From: Crossiella equi
Lineage (GTDB): Bacteria; Actinomycetota; Actinomycetes; Mycobacteriales; Pseudonocardiaceae
Assembly (NCBI RefSeq): GCF_017876755.1
Contig: NZ_JAGIOO010000001.1
Location: 4,883,786-4,947,785, forward strand
Reading direction: 5' to 3'
DNA length: 64,000 nucleotides
Part shown: positions 61,387-64,000 of the stretch, piece after piece
Numbering within the stretch: position 1 is the first letter of the stretch
How the letters are laid out: each line of letters starts with the position of its first letter
Made by a program: the position numbers and the translations under genes
Notes under the pieces: model-generated
Seen by the model: only the letters and a program-made list of their open reading frames with translations
Told to the model about the DNA's origin: nothing
Databases searched by the model: none

Positions 61387-62694
61387 CTAGCTGACGCGGT
61401 GCTCGTCGTTGCGGCGCAACAGCAGCACGAGCACCGCGGACAGCACCATCGCCCCGCCCACCAGCCACAGCCCGGTGCGCTGGCTGCCCGTCGCGTCGGC
61501 CAGCGCACCGGTGACGAACGGCGCCACGAAGCCGGACAGGTTGCCCAGCGAGTTGATCAGCCCGATCGCGCCCGCGGCCGCCGCGCCGGACAGGAACGTC
61601 GTGGGCAGCGCCCAGAAGGTCGGCATCGCGGCCAGCACACCGCACGCGCACACCGTCACCGCGACCATCGCGGCCACCGGGTTGCCGAGGTAGAGCGCGA
61701 CCGGGATGGCCAGCCCGCCCAGCAGCGCGGGCAGCGCCACGTGCCAGCTGCGTTCGCCGGTGCGGTCGCCGTGGCGGCCCCACCAGACCATCACCACCGC
61801 GCCGATGACGTACGGCACCGCGTTGATCAGCCCGCGCTCCACGACCGTGTAAGCCGTGCCGAACTGCTGCTCGAAGCCCTTGATGATCGTGGGCAGGAAG
61901 AAGCCGAGCGCGTACAGGCCGTAGACGATCCCGAAGTAGACCAGCGCCAGCGCCAGGATGTGGGGCGAGGTCAGCGCCTTGCGCAGCGTCCAGCCGTGCT
62001 TGGACTCGGTGGCCTCCCGCTCGGTGGCCAGCTCGGCGGTCAGCCACTCGCGTTCGGCCGGGGCCAGCCACTTCGCCTCGGCCGGGCGGTCGGTCAGGAA
62101 GAACCAGGTGACACCGGCCAGCAGGATCGCGGGCACGCCCTCGGCCAGGAACATGAACCGCCAGCCGGACAGGCCGAACACGCCGTCGCCGTAGCTGATC
62201 AGCAGGCTGGACACGGTGGCGCCGATGGCGCTGGAGACCGCGACCGCGGCCATGAACTGCGCGACCACCTTGGCCCGCTGGTAGGCCGGGAACCAGTAGG
62301 TCAGGTACAGGATGATGCCGGGGAAGAAACCCGCCTCGGCCACGCCGAGCAGGAAGCGCAGCACGGCCAGCCAGGTGGCGTTGGGTACGAAGGCCATCGC
62401 GGTGGCGATGATCCCCCAGCTGATCATGATGCGGGCGATCCAGCGGCGGGCGCCGAAGCGGTGCAGCGCGAGGTTGCTGGGCACCTCCAGCAGCAGGTAT
62501 CCCACGAAGAATATGCCGGAGGCGAACCCGAAGGCCTTCTGGTCCATGCCCAGCTCGGCGGTCAGGCCGTTGGGCCCGGCGAAGCCGATGTTCACGCGGT
62601 CCAGGTAGTTGATGAAGTAGAGCAGCCCCAGGAACGGCACCAGCCGCCAGGTGACCTTGCGCAGCACCCGGTCCCGCATCACGTCGGCGTCCAT
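61387..62694 (-). CDS. MFS transporter, anion:cation symporter (ACS) family
   Basis: 435 residues, twelve predicted helices. ACS marks: YFINYLDRVNIGFAGP, SGIFFVGYLLLEVPSNLALH, RFLLGVAEAGFFPGIILYLT and WFPAYQRAK. Members import organic acids such as 4-hydroxyphenylacetate, tartrate or sugar acids with protons. A role supplying a hydroxyacid to the FAD oxidase about 2.3 kb away is possible but they are not in one operon. Converges on phoX with 10 bp between. Confidence 0.9.
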   Translation of the reverse strand: MDADVMRDRVLRKVTWRLVPFLGLLYFINYLDRVNIGFAGPNGLTAELGMDQKAFGFASGIFFVGYLLLEVPSNLALHRFGARRWIARIMISWGIIATAMAFVPNATWLAVLRFLLGVAEAGFFPGIILYLTYWFPAYQRAKVVAQFMAAVAVSSAIGATVSSLLISYGDGVFGLSGWRFMFLAEGVPAILLAGVTWFFLTDRPAEAKWLAPAEREWLTAELATEREATESKHGWTLRKALTSPHILALALVYFGIVYGLYALGFFLPTIIKGFEQQFGTAYTVVERGLINAVPYVIGAVVMVWWGRHGDRTGERSWHVALPALLGGLAIPVALYLGNPVAAMVAVTVCACGVLAAMPTFWALPTTFLSGAAAAGAIGLINSLGNLSGFVAPFVTGALADATGSQRTGLWLVGGAMVLSAVLVLLLRRNDEHRVS

Positions 62695-62811
62695 CCCGGG
62701 TTCCTAAACCGCCGGGGTGCTCCCGTCAAGCACAACAGCCCCTTTACGGCTCTCTAACCACTTCCTGACATCGCCCGTGTTGGCTCAGTCCGGACGAGAG
62801 GAGTCCCCGCC

Positions 62812-63927
62812 GTGCGAACCCCGCTGCGCCTCGTGGCGCTCGCCGTGGCGGCCGCCGCGGCCTGTGCGCTGCCCGTGCCCGCCGCCGCTGCCCCCTCCGG
62901 TGTCGAGGTCAGCGACTACACGCTCGGCGACCGGGCCTTCCGCTTCGGCGACCACGACTTCGAGATCACCGGCCGGGTGCACTCCCCCCGGCGCCCAGGC
63001 CGGTTCCCGGTGGTGCTGCTCGCGCACGGGCTGTGGGACACGTGCGCGGGCAGCACCTTCGCCTGGCCCTGCCCGCCGGGCGAGCCCGCGCTGCGCAGCC
63101 AGGACGGCTACGACTACCTGGCCAGCGACCTGGCCGCCCAGGGCATGGTGGTGGTGTCGATCAGCGTGAACGGCATCAACGCGGGCCCGATGGGCCAGGA
63201 GGCCGACCGCGCCCGGGCCGCGCTGGCCAACCGGCACCTGGCGCTCTGGCAGCAGCTCTCCGCCACTGGCGGGGGCGAGCTCGCGGGCCGGTTCACCGAG
63301 TCCGGGCGCCCGAAACAGGTCGACTTCCGCGGCCGGGTCGACCTCGACCGGGTCGGCCTGGTGGGCCACTCCCGGGGCGGCCGGGGCGTGGCCTACCAGG
63401 TCGCGGACAAGCACCTGGGCGAGCTCCCGCGCGGCGTGCGGGTGCGCGCGGCGGTGCCGCTGGCCCCGGCCGAGTACTACGCGCCCGACCCCGAGGCGCC
63501 GGAGAACCTGGACTACCGCATCACCCAGGTCCCGTTCCTGGCCGTCTCCGGCACCTGCGACCACTCGGTCAGCGGCGGCAAGGACTACTTCGACAACGCG
63601 GCGGGCCGCAACACGGTCCCGGTCCGCCTGCTGACCCTGCGCGGCGCCAACCACAACTTCCACAACACCGAGTGGTCCCCGGCCTCCGGCCGCCCGCACG
63701 CCCACGACGACGTCGACTCCAACCAGGCCCGCACCACCCCGGGGCACTGCCGCGACCGCGCGGGCGCCTCGGTCAGGCAGCTCACCGAGGCCGAGCAGCA
63801 CCGCGCGACCTCGGTGTACCTGTCCGCCTTCTTCCGCCGGTACCTGCTGGGCGACCGCACCGCCGACCTGGTGCTCTCCGGCGCGGTGAAACCCGTGGGC
63901 GCGGTGGCGGAGATCAAGACTCGGTGA
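62812..63927 (+). CDS. Secreted alpha/beta hydrolase
   Basis: 371 residues from GTG 62812 with GAGGAG 8 nt upstream. Signal peptide ends VPAAAAPS (about residue 27). Hydrolase fold: PVVLLAHGLWDTC (oxyanion region), nucleophile Ser in GLVGHSRGGRGVAYQ (about 187), Asp in VSGTCDHSVS and His in RGANHNFHN. Cys pairs (DTCAGS/WPCPPG, GTCDHS/GHCRDR) suggest disulfides. Resembles dienelactone- or platelet-activating-factor-type esterases; substrate unknown. Confidence 0.87.
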   Translation: MRTPLRLVALAVAAAAACALPVPAAAAPSGVEVSDYTLGDRAFRFGDHDFEITGRVHSPRRPGRFPVVLLAHGLWDTCAGSTFAWPCPPGEPALRSQDGYDYLASDLAAQGMVVVSISVNGINAGPMGQEADRARAALANRHLALWQQLSATGGGELAGRFTESGRPKQVDFRGRVDLDRVGLVGHSRGGRGVAYQVADKHLGELPRGVRVRAAVPLAPAEYYAPDPEAPENLDYRITQVPFLAVSGTCDHSVSGGKDYFDNAAGRNTVPVRLLTLRGANHNFHNTEWSPASGRPHAHDDVDSNQARTTPGHCRDRAGASVRQLTEAEQHRATSVYLSAFFRRYLLGDRTADLVLSGAVKPVGAVAEIKTR

Positions 63928-64000
63928 TGGTGGGCGGTGCGGTGTAGAACGGCCGCACCTCCAGCCACTCGTGGATGGGCTTGCCGCCCGCGCCCGGGGC
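63914..64000 (-). CDS. 3' end of a gene, function unknown
   Basis: The minus strand reads an open frame from the window edge to TGA at 63914-63916, ending KPIHEWLEVRPFYTAPPTIT then ES. It overlaps the hydrolase stop by 14 bp, like other convergent pairs here. Too short to classify. Confidence 0.5.
   Translation of the reverse strand, partial: APGAGGKPIHEWLEVRPFYTAPPTITES

Overview
The window is high-GC DNA from an actinobacterium. The best match is a Pseudonocardiales-type filamentous actinomycete, but the genus cannot be named from sequence alone. Supporting signs are very high third-position GC, frequent GTG starts, Tat and lipoprotein exports, a MacS/MacR-type two-component pair, a LAXTG (class E) sortase substrate, a chaplin-like surface protein, PadR and DUF5318 genes, and gene order around ino1-ponA-rpsF-dnaB that matches the Mycobacterium tuberculosis Rv0046c-Rv0058 block as I remember it.

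Layout. 1-6.2 kb: a minus-strand sugar operon lacI-rbsA-rbsC-rbsB(2)-rbsB(1)-rbsK, with most junctions overlapping by 4 nt and a twin-dyad operator lying on its promoter. 6.5-12.6 kb: one giant SdrD-type repeat surface protein. 13-14.6 kb: ptsI, whose start codon sits inside a perfect DasR-type (dre) palindrome. 14.6-19.6 kb: a MacSR-like two-component operon with a DUF1707 gene, a GGDEF protein and an AI-2E-type permease. 19.6-26.3 kb: three envelope proteins, ending in a 1052-residue protein built from about 16 cysteine-free chaplin-like repeats. 26.4-33.3 kb: small metabolic and regulatory genes, a tRNA-Glu, and a tandem array of four 179-bp repeats that copies the promoter and start codon of the neighbouring gene.

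33.3-53.5 kb: the conserved core dnaB-rplI-rpsR-ssb-rpsF, a GT87 protein, a class A penicillin-binding protein, DUF5318, padR and ino1. Two accessory pockets interrupt it. One holds an endonuclease IV-like gene, a second GT87 and two SGNH hydrolases. The other holds a DUF1906 protein lacking a signal peptide, a membrane protein, a Tat protein and a small secreted protein.

53.5-55.2 kb: the most interesting locus. It is a two-gene operon encoding a stand-alone, truncated DprA-like protein and a zinc-finger ComF-like phosphoribosyltransferase. A perfect actinobacterial LexA/SOS box (TCGAAC-N4-GTTCGA) lies between its likely -35 and -10 elements. I propose it as a candidate DNA-damage-induced genome defence or repair module. 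55.2-64 kb: a zinc alcohol dehydrogenase divergent from a large FAD/Fe-S oxidase, a PhoX-type phosphatase with a possible PHO box, an MFS permease, a secreted alpha/beta hydrolase, and the 3' end of one more gene.

Many genes here lack a Shine-Dalgarno sequence but carry a TANNNT -10 hexamer 6-8 nt before the start codon. This suggests leaderless transcripts, and I used it together with homology to choose starts. Coordinates of starts chosen this way are inferences.
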